Assembly: GCA_019009955.1 (NCBI GenBank) | Contig: CM032230.1 | Location: forward strand, 127,620,501-127,684,500 | DNA length: 64,000 bases | Origin: Riptortus pedestris | Taxonomy: Eukaryota; Arthropoda; Insecta; Hemiptera; Alydidae | Reading direction: 5' to 3' | Part shown: piece after piece, positions 34,001 through 46,814 of the stretch | How positions within the stretch are numbered: the stretch's first letter is position 1 | Layout: each line of letters opens with the position of its first letter | Made by a program: the position numbers and the translations under genes | Notes under the pieces: model-generated | What the model was told of the DNA's origin: nothing | The model's database searches: none | What the model saw: only the letters and a program-made list of their open reading frames with translations

Positions 34001-35749
34001 CCTTAATTAATGAAGTGATAACTCATTTCTCTAATGTCTTTTTACATTTAATGTGACGGGAAAATGGATGAAACATGTTTATAGCTTCCATTACTTAATA
34101 TTTGACCAGAGCCATTATTGTTTAACATTTTGAACTGTTAAAATTTCATTAACAAACAACTACAGACTGGATTACTGCTCGTGATCTCTCATTATAATAT
34201 CCCATCGCCAAGTAATATTTCATAATAACCTTTTCACCAGTACTTGTTGCATTAGTTTTTAAATTTTTTCTAATTTTATAGCTATTTAATTACACATTTC
34301 TAACATTTTTGCCGCCGGATCCTGTTGTAATTATTCCATGATCATAATTGTAAATTGTATTTAGTTTCCATCATATATAAGGAGGACATGGCTCCTATAG
34401 TATAAATAGTTAATACAGAATAAAGTTAATAAATACATAGTGTAGTACTACTTTTTTTGCTAATGTCATAAATTGCTTGCAGCTGGTAATTTTTTATTAA
34501 TAACTCAATGGCGCTACTTATGAATTTTAATTTTCTTTCTTAAACTCAAAAAACAATCATTGGCATTTGCGTAATTTATTCTGGGTCACTCTATAGTGCA
34601 TATTCGTGAAAAATGCGTTATTTTTTATTTTGGAGCATTCGCTAAGTGGCGATATTGCTCAGAGAAAAAAAATAATCATGAACATCAATAACAAAAAAGA
34701 AGAAGAAATACTTTAACACTAAAAACAAAAAAAAAGACCATTAACAATAATATCAATAAAAACAAAAATTAAAAATAATAATCAATATATAATATATGAA
34801 TGAAAATAAAAAAACATCTCAAAGACAGTAAGTAATAAGAAAACAAATAGAATAATGACTTGAGGGGAAAATATTAGATCTAAGAGAAAAAAAGTACTAA
34901 TATGAAATTTAATATGAAACAAAAAAATAGAAATGAACAACAAATAGAAAATATTAAGTTAATAAATAATTAAGTTAATAATGAAAAAATTAATAATATA
35001 AAATACTTTGTGTAGTATTTTATAATATATAAAAATGGGCCTGCTAAATATCAAGGAATATTTGCGTTCGAATAAGTAAATTTATCAAATCCGAATCCCT
35101 AATTTCTAATATTATCGGGAGTTGTTCATATTTTTTTCTTATGTAAAAGCTGTTGACCGAATTCCGACGTTTCGAAATTTAAAATTGTTTTTACGAGCAA
35201 CGATTTGACTTTAACCTTTAAGGCCACATTTAAGTACGTTCTCAAGCACGTCCAAAAGAATATTAGTATTGGCCTTAAGTGGGATATCAGTAATAAGTAT
35301 ATCAAGTATTAGTCAAATGTGTCACCAGAAGCTTATGCTTGAAAAACGCAAAAAGTAGACAACAAAATTATAAATAACATCTTAAAACATGGACTGTTAC
35401 TAAAAGAAATTCTTCAGGGATTACCATGATTGGGGTGGTTTTTAAACAAACACCTTTTATGAACATAAATTGCGTTATTTTTTGCCCTAGACGTTTCGAG
35501 ATAGCATCACCACTTCAATGGCTATTGTCATTCATAGAGAATTATAATGAAACTCTACTTTAATGTAATCCAAAGGTGAGGATAATAACAGTTTTTAACT
35601 CGGATGAATAGTTGTCGCCTAAAATGAATAGTTATGCCGGTAAGGAGAACATCACAAAACCAATCTTCATTTTACGATTACGCAACGTAATAATTCGAAT
35701 GACGCAGAAGAATGAAAACGATGAGTTTTGTAAATGACGTGAGTAGGAG

Positions 35750-35780
<31 letters not shown>

Positions 35781-36130
35781 CGTTCCCTTTTTATTTCCAT
35801 TTTGCAAGTCAGCCATGATTTAGCTGCAATCTTGAATAATGTCTTTTTCAGTCATCCTCAATGACTCACAATTATTTCTTTAAAATATTCTTCAGAATAT
35901 TCATGGGAATATAGAGTCACTCAGTTAGTAATCATCTTTAGAAAGAGAAAGAAAAAGGTGCGAGCTCTTGTTATATAGCTACTGTTTGGACATCATGAAT
36001 CTTATTTGCTTGCTCAGAATAAATTATTATTAATGTATTTCATGTATTAGAATAGTAAAGGTAGAAATATTTTGTGAACTTGTATTAGTTAATTCATTGT
36101 ATTATTCCAAAAAGTCACTATCCAAATAAA
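34001..36130. other. AT-rich stretch with A-rich low-complexity region
   Basis: About 34660-35030 is strongly A-rich low-complexity sequence. A T-run spans about 35750-35775, preceded by 'gacgtgagtaggag', a possible HINE scrap. No genes seen. Confidence 0.4.
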
Positions 36131-36736
36131 GAAAAAGTCCGTCACGCAGGGGCTGTGTCAACTAAGCAGATTTCCCACGTGCTGGTGTAACACACTTTTG
36201 ATCTCATATCCCATTATATTTCCTATTTCTTTGTAAAAAAACAAACAGATGAGTAGAACAAGAGGTGGCGGGGTGAAGGGATATACTGAAGACTGAAAAC
36301 AAAAAGTACGAATAACTCGCTGAATACTTGAGTTACGAAAAAACGAATAGAACAACAATTGTAGAACATCAATAGTTAAACAAAATTGGTCCTATAACAT
36401 TTTACGATCCGACTCATAATAACGACAGTATTTTGAATTTTCGAATCCCCCCCCCCTATCCCTCTAAACCCCCACCCGCTGTTCCCGGTTTGACTTCCAC
36501 CAATAAAAAAATTGACTATTAGTGTTGACTGAAACGGTTAAATGTATGTTATAGATTCATTAAGTAATCATCGGCGAAACAAGAACGTAAAACCTTACTT
36601 GATGACGTCATACAAGTTTGAACAGGTCTCACTTTCGTCATCTCCTAAGTAGGATCGATGGACATTTGATGAAATCGTGTCAAATATCGAGTCATAAATG
36701 CAACCTCAATAGCTGATTTGCCTTAATCTGCTAAAA
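36131..36736 (-). mobile_element. HINE-like element, full length (subfamily B reference)
   Basis: Begins 'aaaaagtccgtcacgcagg' and ends with a degraded 5' palindrome ('gctgatttgccttaatctgctaaaa'). The B-type middle ('gctggtgtaacacacttttgatctc', 'gaacaacaattgtagaacatcaatagtt') and a C-run strand of the G tract (about 36446-36460) are present. The (TA)n site is replaced by unrelated sequence. Confidence 0.9.
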
Positions 36737-36817
36737 CACGAAAGATACATAATTCGAATAGCTGTTGGTTACTTTAGCTTTGTCTTGATAGTCATTAGGT
36801 CGATTTATATTATACAT

Positions 36818-37404
36818 AGTTACTAGCGAACCCGGCAGACTTTGCCCTGCATGATATTTCAAGCGATTAGTATATTAAATTTAGTATTATTATGTTTAAA
36901 ACAAAAACTGCCTTTAATAACACAAAAAAACAACTTTTGTTTTGTGCACGTTTGCCTAAACAAAATATAAAATGAAATATCGCTAACCTAAAAAAATTAA
37001 TATAGCTTATAATCATGGAAGAATTAATGCTAATTTACGTATAGAGTTTTGTTAAGTTCGGTTCAATCGTTAGTGCCCAATACATTTGTTGGCTCCCACT
37101 TTACTTTTTTAGTGTATATCTCGTTTATACTTTGCTATATTACAAAAGTAAATATAACAAAAGTTACTCTAAATAACAACATAAACAACTTTTAACCTGT
37201 GCATATATGCCGAAAAACACATAGGAAACGAAATATCGCTATTTTTAATTTTAGGCCTCCCTTACGACCCCCACTCCTCCTCCATCTCCCGGGCTGATTT
37301 GTGACGTTAAACTCAAACAAATCATTCATTCATATCGGTCGAGCCGTTTAGGAGTTCAGTGACATACACACGTACAGTAGAATTTTATATAAATATAAAG
37401 ATAA
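36818..37404 (+). repeat. Family-B retroposon-like repeat, long form, most complete
   Basis: Starts 'actagcgaacccggcagac' and carries two related internal units ('acaacttttgttttgtgcacg' and 'acaacttttaacctgtgcat'). The 3' segment 'tatcggtcgagccgtttaggagttc' and the end 'cacacgtacagtagaatttta' lead into a TATAAATATAAAG tail. Confidence 0.82.
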
Positions 37405-38263
37405 AGATAGTTAGTTATCTATGTTAGTTACAGTAATAAATGATTTATTTTCATTTATTGTTTTATCTAAGCAATAGCTCTGTATTTTGAATTTGACCTA
37501 CCACCTTCAAAAATTACGGTCATGAACCCCAAACAAACTTCATTTCCAAACTCCAGGTTTACCAATTTATAAAAAAAAATATTAATTTTCTCGAAATTCC
37601 ATTATTGAAAAGCTAAGGTTTGCCTTATCGTATAAACTGGTTTGACAATTTGATTTAGAATTTATTACATAATTGAATCGTGTAATGCGAATTTATCAAT
37701 AAGAATTCCTGCACGGGTTTCCGCCTCCAGGGGTGAAAATGAATGTGATATCGGGCGGAAAGGGATTGACATAAAAGATTTTACAAATAATACCGCCAAA
37801 TATTTCCTTGAAAATGTATTTCTTAATATGTATTTTTCCTCTTAGTCGAGCGAGCAGAATTATTATTTGAATTACAAGTGCTTTGAATGACATGGGAACA
37901 TTTTACTATATTTATTCTGTTTTCCATGAAATCCTTCGTATCGTGTTCTTACACGATATTTGCCTTATTTATTCTTTTTATTTTTATACAGAAATAAGAT
38001 GAATATTTTTTTCCCCGCACGAATACAATATACGTTATGCCAACAGGATTGTTCGGGGGGAAACAGCGCTGATTTCTTTTATATTTATTTATTCAAAATA
38101 AGTAGGAGCACACAACTGTTTTGTCATGTTCGGCCACTAGCGTGCTTGCCGTTGAAACGAAATTTCCAATATTTCTTTATTCGCATTTATTGTGAAAATA
38201 AAAATATGCGTAAATCTTCATTCAATAACAGGGTATTTTTAAATTTTGTTCCGTTTCTTTCTG
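37405..38263. other. Unique stretch
   Basis: No family match. About 37690-37810 is less AT-rich. The 133-codon frame at 37960-38361 runs into the CA microsatellite and shows no domain. Confidence 0.4.
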
Positions 38264-38275
38264 TACACACACACA

Positions 38276-38312
<37 letters not shown>

Positions 38313-38330
38313 CACACAACACACGTGTGT
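38264..38330. repeat. (CA)n microsatellite
   Basis: CA repeats with small interruptions (ACCC, AACAC). Confidence 0.96.
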
Positions 38331-39279
38331 AACGATTATGACTCATTTAGATCCCGTCTAAAGACAATGTAACACATAGTAAACTAAGCCCTGACCAGCC
38401 ATGTTTATTGAGGACCGGCTCATCAAAATAATTCCAGGTTCTCCTTGGTTAACGGGGGTTGTACTCTTAGGTAATCCCTCACTACTCTGATCTATCTGGC
38501 TAAAGAATTCTATGGTCTTTATGCCGACTGAATACACATATACACATTTTAGAGAGACAGAGAGAGGTTAGCTATAAAAAAAAATGTATTTAATACTCCA
38601 GGCTGCTCAAATTATATTTATAAAAATTGGAATGGGAGGCGTGGACTTAATCGCTACCACTAATAATCTGCATAGATCATTTGAAAAAAAAAATTGGGAT
38701 TAAATAGATTCGTAAGAAGATTTTAGAATTATCAGCTAACACAGAGGAAATTAAACAAAGCTACTATAACCACCTGATCAAATTTGCTCTTGTAAGGTAA
38801 TAATTAATAACCGTTGTTAATATTATATAGAAACGGTAATTCTAAGTAAAACAATATTAGCCAAGTAACTGGAAATGTATTGTTTAAGTTAGTAAAAGGA
38901 GAAGGAACTTAATTGGATTTTCCTTGATTAAAGAAAAATGAAATCCTGAGAAACTTTGGTTATCAAGTTCCGTCAGAATTATTGTTTTGACGGAATCCTA
39001 AATTTCATATATAGAATTGCGTGCTTGCTTATTTTTTATTGGAATCGACTAATGGGTTGAGAGTGTGGTTATAAAATAATTTTACATTCGCTTGGCGTAA
39101 AAACATGTTGAATGAATCTTCAGCAGGATATAAGTTTCAAATAAAACAATTTAAGTGCAGCAAAGCATTTTGTATATTTAATTTAATAGGAGTACAGGGA
39201 TGTCATGTAGTGTCAACTTCAGATTTTTAATTTATTACATGCAAGAGGCGCGCTATTTCAACGTTTTAGAAATTAATTA
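38331..39279. other. AT-rich stretch, no feature seen
   Basis: No repeat family or coding signal recognised. Confidence 0.4.
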
Positions 39280-39800
39280 CTGGGCATCTGTGCGAAGTGA
39301 ATGTTGAAACAAGTTGAAGCTCAGAGTCGTGTCTTTATTAGGAGCACTAGGTGTCTGAATTGAGAGTAGCCTTGGTAAAACTTTAGCCAATTAGTTTTAT
39401 AGATTAATTATGGCCATTAAGGACTTGAAGAGAAATAGAGTGAAATGGGAGTCTGAGAAGGAGCAAGGGGAGGGGGTATCATGGCGGACTTGCGGGGATA
39501 AAAGGCAGGTAGGTCTTTCCTCATTTAGCTCAGCTCAGTTAATTAGACTTGTAGTTTAATCTTAGAAGCCAAGCTTGAATCCTCTTCTCTCTTAATTAGG
39601 GTAAGCTACAGGGGCAGAAGGGGTCTCTCTCCTTCAACTGGGTTACTGTGTCGGGCAAAGGGGCCGCTCTGGAGTCCAGAGTGTGAATGGCTTTAAAGGA
39701 CGTGGGTTCAAGAATCGGTGTATTTGGTCGCTTGGGACAGCGAGAGGATTAGCCCAAGCCAGGTCGCTGCAACGCTAAACTCAATACATCAAAGGTAGGT
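39280..39800. other. Candidate conserved non-coding block with homeodomain-type sites
   Basis: Repeat-free and less AT-rich. It contains a cluster of TAATTA-type words: 'gccaattag', 'gattaattatgg', 'cagttaattagac' and 'cttaattaggg'. 'agctcagctcag' and GC-rich segments lie between them. No open frame of note. It resembles a developmental enhancer by composition only. Confidence 0.3.
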
Positions 39801-40986
39801 GTTTCTCTTTGGTCTATTCAACGACTTTCGTTAGTGCCTACCGGGGATGAGATGATGGCCAATAAAGACTCAATGGAATCAAAGATTAATGTTATAATTT
39901 CTATGCAACGGATTTATGCGCTTTCTAAGAATAGAAATTAATGATAATTCAAATCGTCTCTCACCCAACAACAGAAAAAAAAAATAGCACTCAAACGGCA
40001 TATGTCAAGAGATACGGCAATCCTCACAAGAATATGCATCAACCCTACAAGCTTGGTGGAAAACCTTGAAACTTTTTGGCATGGAACCTCATGAAGAATG
40101 ATAGCTAATCCCAAAGCTTGATGCATCTTGGATCAAGTATCTACTCGAAATCTCATAATTCCTAGAATGCTACAAAGCCCTCTATACAAGGTTACTAATA
40201 GCACAACATTAGCATTTGCTAATACTTGCAAGGAGTACTGATGACAGTTTTAGCAAGAAAGTAATCTATATCACGAACTCAGAGTGTGTTAAGATCTCCT
40301 TTTAGAAGACCCCGCTATCAAACAGCTGGCAGGAAACCAATTCTGAATTAGACCCTTTTTAAGAGAGAGTCCTCGCACATGGAAACGTACGTTACTCGCG
40401 CTCATTTCATTCCACACGAGAAATTTGGCGGCGAAAAGAGATTGGGCTATCTTACTGCGTACCTTTGCTGATCACGGTCTGTGACTTCAACATTGGGGTT
40501 GATTTAGGTGGGGGGGGGGTTAGCCCCCCATCTTCCTCTATTAGCAATTTATGCCGACGCCAGGCCCGCCCGACTTTAATCGCTCGTGAAAACCGCCCGT
40601 CCTCACTTTCCCCACCCCCACCGCTGGGGGAAATATTCCATTCTAAGCCGCCATAGCTATAAATAACTGTCACACGTTTATTTATTTCTGGATAATCTCC
40701 AATGTTGCTGAATATTTTATATCATACGACGAAACCGGGTGAGAGATATCCGAGAGAAATATTGGAAAGCAATAAGTTAAATCATTCAGAAAGCGAATAT
40801 TCAAAACAGCAAATGAAGGTTATTCTAATTTGGCTCTGGGATTAACAGTGTAATCAGATTTTAACAAAATATAAATGTATGTAAAGGTATCACAACTACA
40901 ATGTCAACTTCTTGGGTAACCTCCATTCGTAACTATCCAAGCACTCACACTTCATATTTAAACGTTTAATATAAAACTATTATTAT
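39801..40986. other. Unique stretch
   Basis: GC-rich patch at about 40500-40650 with a perfect GGGGGG-ttag-CCCCCC hairpin potential (40514-40529). Open frames on both strands there mirror each other and are not credible genes. Confidence 0.4.
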
Positions 40987-41160
40987 ATATTACTGTCCAC
41001 TTTTTCCAATTATGACTAATTTGGACGGGTAACTTTCCTTTGTTAGGATTTTATTTAATGAGCTCGCCACTAAATACACATTCCTATTGCCCGCCAGTCT
41101 TTCGTTTACAGTGTGAGATTAAAGCCAAAGCCTTAAATCATATGGCTAACCCGAGACCCA
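40987..41160 (-). mobile_element. tRNA-derived SINE, decayed
   Basis: 'ctgtccactttttccaattatgactaatttggacgggtaac' is the tail/body strand. 'attgcccgccag' and 'gtgtgagattaaagcc' mark the degraded head. The B-box is lost. Confidence 0.75.
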
Positions 41161-41195
41161 ATATTCTGCCTATTTTCAATGTAACCAAGATTTGG

Positions 41196-41245
41196 AATTT
41201 CTAGTTTTCAGCCTTCAGTAAGCTCCCATTCCTACTAATGCGGAT
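41196..41245 (+). mobile_element. HINE-like scrap
   Basis: 'tagttttcagccttcagtaagctcccattcctactaatg' matches the subfamily A 3'-middle block. Confidence 0.6.
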
Positions 41246-42272
41246 TTCACTTCTAGCGCTTGTGCTACTAAAAGTTTTCATTTTGGGGCAGCTAGCTATC
41301 AGGAGAAACGTCACAAGTAGTTCTAAGACGAGTCAGAGACTTTATTCGCAGTCACTGGATAACCAGGAGATCTGGGCTCATTCCCAATCTAGTAATTAAA
41401 CAATGTTCTACTTATATAAAACAAAATATTATTTACTTATGTGGAAGTACAGTTATTTTGAAAAACAAAATTAAAACCGAAATTCCGGGCGCTAAAGTCT
41501 GAATTATATCCTGTGGTACAATTTTTATTATGCTTAAAATAATATGTTGATTAACACTATATAAGTAGGAAGAGATTTTTGTTGTTGAAGAACTAGGTCA
41601 AATTTAGTTTCGAGGATTTCTGTTAATATAAAAGAGGAAGCTGCCGAAAAAAAAATATACATGAGTGCTCTTTAGGTTTATTGACGTGGAAGAGTGGATT
41701 CTACCTTCAGAGGTGTGAAATCGTATTGTTTCATATGCTTGATTTCAGTCGCTTTAATACCTTCACCTGTTTCTATTAATTAATTATTTTTATTTTCTCA
41801 TTTGTAGGCAATTGATAATGGAAATAAAGTTTGATTTTCGAACTACACAACAAAATTAAAGCCGTGAAATGATAAGAGCATAAATTCCTCAGAAGAATAA
41901 TAATTGTAACTAGAAAGAAAAATCCTAATTTTGATAATTGAAGAGCGCGTGTTTAATAGGTAATTTAAATTGTTTCCAACTATATTTATGTAACTAACTA
42001 ATAATTGAAAAGATTAAAAAGAAGAAAGGAAGTTAACTGTATCTTAACGATTGATTGCTTTGAAATTGACTTATATAAACTTAAGTTTGTCCTTCACTTT
42101 CGACTTCTAAGCGACAGTATAACTATATGACGTATCAATTTAGTGTCCAATAATTAAAAAAAATAGTATACTTCTAATGCATGAGTAGCGAGACGTGGTG
42201 ATGAAACAGGTGTATGGGAATTCACAAATATTACATGTATTCACATCGTTTTAAACATATATCATGATTGGC
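41246..42272. other. AT-rich stretch, no feature seen
   Basis: No recognisable family or gene. Confidence 0.45.
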
Positions 42273-42402
42273 TTTTTAGCAGGTTCCCTTTAAGGGAGGT
42301 TGCACTCATAACACCTACATAAAAAGGTTTTCGATCAATTTTTTCAAATGCCCATTGGTCTTATACAGTAAATGACAAAAATGAGGCCCGTTCAACTTAT
42401 CA

Positions 42403-42407
<5 letters not shown>

Positions 42408-42448
<41 letters not shown>
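42408..42448. repeat. (TA)n microsatellite in a HINE copy
   Basis: TA repeats at the fixed internal site. Confidence 0.95.
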
Positions 42449-42451
<3 letters not shown>

Positions 42452-42860
42452 AATACTCCGTTAGTGTTTTAGGGGTAGAAATTTTAGTTTAGTTCATTAC
42501 TAAACTCAATATATAAGCGTTTCATTAAGACCTAAAGATCAAGTTCGCTAACTGATGGAATCGGAGGGAGGGCGTTTAGAGGGGGGAGGGAATCGAAAAT
42601 TCATAATTTTTCCGTTACTACAAGTCGTATAAAAAAATCATATATAATTCTGTGAATTTAATTTTCTGTAAATATTGTTTTATACGCTTTTTGACTATTT
42701 TGAAAATTAAACATCATTTTTTAATATTCAACTATCAGTAAACAACCACTTTTACAAATAGGGAATATATCACTCAAATGTCTTGTTCCAAGCTTAAATA
42801 CCCAGTATAACATGATACATGCAAATATGTTGAGTGTTGACATAAATTAATATTTTATTA

Positions 42861-43076
42861 GGGGCTCGGGATGGCCGTGTGAGTTAAGGCGTTGACCTTT
42901 ATCTCATAAGGTAAACCAAGAGTGGCGAGTTCGATTTCCGACTGGGTAAATAGGGATTTATTTAGTGACGGAATCATTTAATAATAATTCCTAGTCCCTG
43001 GCTAGAAAAATGTGGTAACCTGTAGATTATCCTTCCCAATTAGCCCTAGTAGCATAAAATGGACCTAAATAAATAG
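42861..43076 (+). mobile_element. tRNA-derived SINE with 9-bp target duplication (reference copy)
   Basis: The head 'gggatggccgtgtgagttaaggcgttgacc' matches the tRNA-Ser/Leu 5' half, including the A-box. 'gcgagttcgatttcc' is the B-box. The body 'tttatttagtgacgga', 'agtccctggctagaaaa' and 'taacctgtagattatcc' and the tail 'aaataaata' follow. ATTTTATTA flanks it (42852-42860 and 43077-43085). Confidence 0.95.
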
Positions 43077-43200
43077 ATTTTATTAACCACCCACGTCCAC
43101 TCATCAGATTTTTATTATATGCTGAGATGAGGTAAGTAGTTTTTCATGCCAGACGTGGGAAATCTGCTTAGTTTACGCAGCCCCTTCGTGGTGGCTTTTT

Positions 43201-45738
43201 CCTGTCTAACGGAGCTCTGTGGGATTTTCTTTTTCCACTTTGTCCACTTGATCTTCACATCATAGCTTCGGAATGGTCTTCGGAACACTGTCCATTAGAG
43301 TTAGGACTATAGGCCGCCAATAAAAGGTGACACGAGGAAATCCCTGCGCGGATTGGAGTCCCGTGGAAATCCCAGCAGAACGACTGGGAGTTGGGTGGAA
43401 AACGTCTGTTTTATGAGCCATACTCCTCGGTGGGTCGGCGGCTGTAAAATACGCTTCTGGGTTCATCGCGACCCGGGCAAATTATTGGTAATAATTTCTC
43501 AGCCCCTCGCCGGAGACCTCAGCTGGCACGACAGTAAATTCCTTTCCGGCCCACCCTTTGCCTTCCCCCAAGACACCAGCTTCCGGGAACTACTCTTGTC
43601 AATAGCAGTAATATCATTCTTTCTATTTATGGCCCTATACTTCATATACGCCAGCTTTGCTGTAATTCACATCTATCTTGACGTTTAATTCTAGAATTGC
43701 TTGTAGATGGATCATAATAACTTCTGTAAAACACCATATTGGAACATAGTTACTGCCGCAATAGTAGCATCCATGATAAAGTCTGATTCGTAAGGAGTGT
43801 GCTGCTTTCGCGGGAGAGAAAATTTGACTCCCCACAAAAAGGAATATAATAAATTAGAAGCATTGGTAATGTGGAATAAGAACCACTAGAATACGATAGA
43901 ATCTAAAAATTCCAAAGTGGAAGTTCTAAATCCGTTTTCTAAAGTAAAACGTCTGGGGCATCAACTTAATCACAAATATATTTGTAGGTGAGATTCTAGG
44001 GATCCAAAGTCCTAGAAAATCCAATTTTGAAGGGATCAAACATCATATGGATTTCGGCGGGATTAGTAATTTGAAAAGAGCAACTTCTGAAAGGACACAA
44101 TGGTAGCAACTACAAGGCGTAGCATTTAGATCTTGATAGGACCATGCAAGGTGGATTGCAGAGTGTACAAGTTGAATTCTATCTGTTAAGTCTATCTTTC
44201 TCTGAAAATTAAGAAAGGATTGGATACATTTCCCTTCCGCTATTACCCTCCGCCCTCTAGATAACTCTTGTCCAATTTCAGTTTTCGCTGTATTGAGTGA
44301 TTACCTACAAACAGATCACCTTGCGGCATCCACGCTTGGTTAATCTGCTGGCTTCGTCACCCCGCAAGTCCAGAATAGAAATGATATTAGTTAAGTAGTC
44401 AGTTTTAAAAGGAGTAATTTTACTGGCTTGCCCCACAGTAAGACATGAAAATGCCTCACACAAGGTAGTTTTATTAGGTGTTGAGCACGTACACAAAATA
44501 ATAAAAAAAAACTAGAACACTACTGCATTGAGCTGGAGAGATAGAGGGTATATTCCAAAACCGAACTTGCAACTGGCAATAATGAGTTCTTTCCTACTAA
44601 GTAGACCTCCCTGGTCTCTCTGCTAGTCGCCAGTAGTGGTCCCAAAGCTATATCGCTATCTTCTATTTTATACCCTCATCAACGGAGATATATTTTTAAT
44701 CAGTCAAATTATAATATACAAGTTTTACATGACGGACTCCGGTTTCAATTTTTTTAGGTTAGGAGATAAGTTAAAACAATTTGTAAGGTTGATTCATCGG
44801 ATGACCTGAAACATGTTTCTTGTTTGTTAGGCCTTGTGCGCAAAGAAAATGGCGAGAAAACGTTATTAAGACCAGTTTCCCAGTAATTCTACAGTTGGTT
44901 ATAACTGTAGATACCTGAGTAAGAATCAATGAAGAGGCCACCACAATGAGATTGATTATCTACTAATTAACTGTCACAATTTCTACAATGATTTCCTATA
45001 AATGTGAGGTTTTCATTGTACATTGTAATCAGTGTTGTTGAAATAGCAAAAATTCTACAATTGTAGCAGTGTTTGAATGTTGAACGAATGCTTAACTTCT
45101 AGCTGAAATAAAAACTATGGATAAGTGGTGTTATGAAAGCCATGAAATCCTTACAAAGTGGACAGTGCTAGGGCAGATCAATTCTACAGGGGTGGAGGTT
45201 GGGGGCGTGTTATTGCTGTAACTCTTTTTATTTTATATATTTATATACATTTCTTTTTACTTGTTTCCGTTCAAAGTCTGGTAGAGTGAAAAGATGGCGT
45301 GTAAAGGAAGCGAGCTAAGATTAGACGACCCCTTTTACTAGAATATTAGTGTATTAAAGAATCTTGGTGGACAACGGCCATGACACCGGCGGGCGATAAC
45401 CAGCTGATGGATCGCCCTCTTTCATGGGGGCTCCTCTCTACCTAATCGAGATTATTTAAATTGCTTCCCCCAGAATCAGATAGCGGGCGCTACGGTCGCT
45501 CTCCCATCCTTCTACCTACCTGCCCACCTCCCTTAATTGAATCAGGCCGGATAGTCCTAGTTTTCTTCCTTTTTTCACCCCACTTTTCCTCCATTTCCCT
45601 GGCTTTTCTCCCCGACAAATTACATGAGCGGAAGAGGTATTTCCCTTGTTCTAATAACAAAGCCCGGTGGAAAACAACGAATCGAGGAAATCCTAAAAGC
45701 CTATTTCAACGTTTCTTCAATAAGTGGATTTACTTTTT
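43201..45738. other. Unique stretch with GC-richer blocks
   Basis: About 43250-43580 and 45280-45720 are clearly less AT-rich and repeat-free. The 111-codon frame at 43353-43688 and the 113-codon frame at 45461-45802 overlap open frames on the other strand or a microsatellite and have no recognised domain. Candidate regulatory islands at most. Confidence 0.35.
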
Positions 45739-45739
45739 T

Positions 45740-45785
<46 letters not shown>
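45739..45785. repeat. (GT)n microsatellite
   Basis: About 46 bp of GT with one early 'TA' interruption. Confidence 0.96.
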
Positions 45786-45787
<2 letters not shown>

Positions 45788-45887
45788 AATAATTATAGAT
45801 GAACTTTGCTGTAAATAGTTGCTTAGTTAATCTTATATATTTTAAAATGAAAGCACCTGAACACCTCTTATGCTTTCTATTTTTTTT

Positions 45888-46080
45888 TATTAATATATTT
45901 ATTTATTTATTAACTTCCACTTTATGCAAATATGGCTAATTGGGGTGGGTTAAATAAAGGATACCACCAATTACTATCAAGAGTGGGACTAAGGATTTTA
46001 TATAATGAGTTCGGTACTAAATAAATTCCTATTGCCCAGGCGGTACTCAATCTTGCCCCTCTAGGTTTAACATGTGAGTC
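45888..46080 (-). mobile_element. tRNA-derived SINE, decayed
   Basis: Tail 'tttatttatttatta' at left, body 'aatatggctaattggggtgggtta' and 'tcaagagtgggactaagga', then 'tattgcccaggcggtactcaatcttgcc' in place of the B-box strand, and 'aggtttaacatgtgag'. Confidence 0.85.
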
Positions 46081-46814
46081 TATTTGTTTTTATAACTCTT
46101 AAAGTGGAAATCTTGAGAAATCTTTTCGTACACACTGAAAAAAAATGTATAGCTGAAAATGAACATTTTCGGATATGTTATCAACATAAATATCGGAACT
46201 GGTTTCACCTGTTTACTTAGCAGTATCATCCCGTCAGAAATATATGCGCCCTGGATTTTTCTAAATGATTTTCAGTCTGTGAATTGACAGAAATGAATCG
46301 GATGCGTTCCGAAATTTATATTAGTTTGGCATTATAGTCCTTTAAGATATTTAGCCTTCCCCGAGCGAGTTTCGAGAGATTTGTGATCAAAGTTTTACGT
46401 AGTCAGTGATCAACTCGACTTAGAACCCCCAGTAACCAAGGATGGCCTGGGATGAGTTGTCTCATGTAGATTAACGGGCCACATTATATCCGGGGGGAGG
46501 GGTCTGTGGTCATTTCACCCTTGCATGTAGACGGGATCAAAGAGAGTCACAATATTTAGTCACAGCGAGGGGCTGTCAGACGTATGTACTAGTTTTAATT
46601 TCCTGATGATCCACAAGCGCTGGGACACTAGCACGCTCTGGTAGCGAAATCATGAACTAATGTATTCTCTTGGTGGGGATTGCTCCTGATTTTTACCTTC
46701 AGCTTACTGAGTGCTGTGGTAGATGTACCTTACCTCATACGGCCAGTGCCCTCCTTTGAGGTATGTTTTCTAGTTTATATAAAGTAGTGTAGTCTCATTG
46801 GTAAATATATTGAC
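46081..46814. other. Unique stretch
   Basis: More balanced composition at about 46370-46760. No family match or coding signal. Confidence 0.4.

Larger units (their letters stand above)
42273..43200 (+). mobile_element. HINE-like element interrupted by a SINE
   Basis: The 5' end (TTTTTAGCAGGTTCCCTTTAAGGGA), (TA)n (42408-42448), G tract (about 42566-42590) and downstream blocks run to the SINE at 42861. After it, 43086-43200 ends with the intact arm GGGAAATCTGC, the hairpin (ACGCAGCCCCTTCGT, one stem mismatch) and a T-run. The last segment differs from subfamily A, so it might belong to another copy, but the order fits one interrupted element. Confidence 0.82.

Noticed and set aside
40508..40529. 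G-run/C-run hairpin as an intrinsic terminator
   Set aside because: Rho-independent terminators are a bacterial feature and there is no gene upstream. It is a simple homopolymer pair.
43353..43688. 111-codon frame ending in a hydrophobic segment
   Set aside because: No recognisable domain, and a 68-codon frame lies opposite over about a third of it. Kept only as part of a unique GC-richer stretch.
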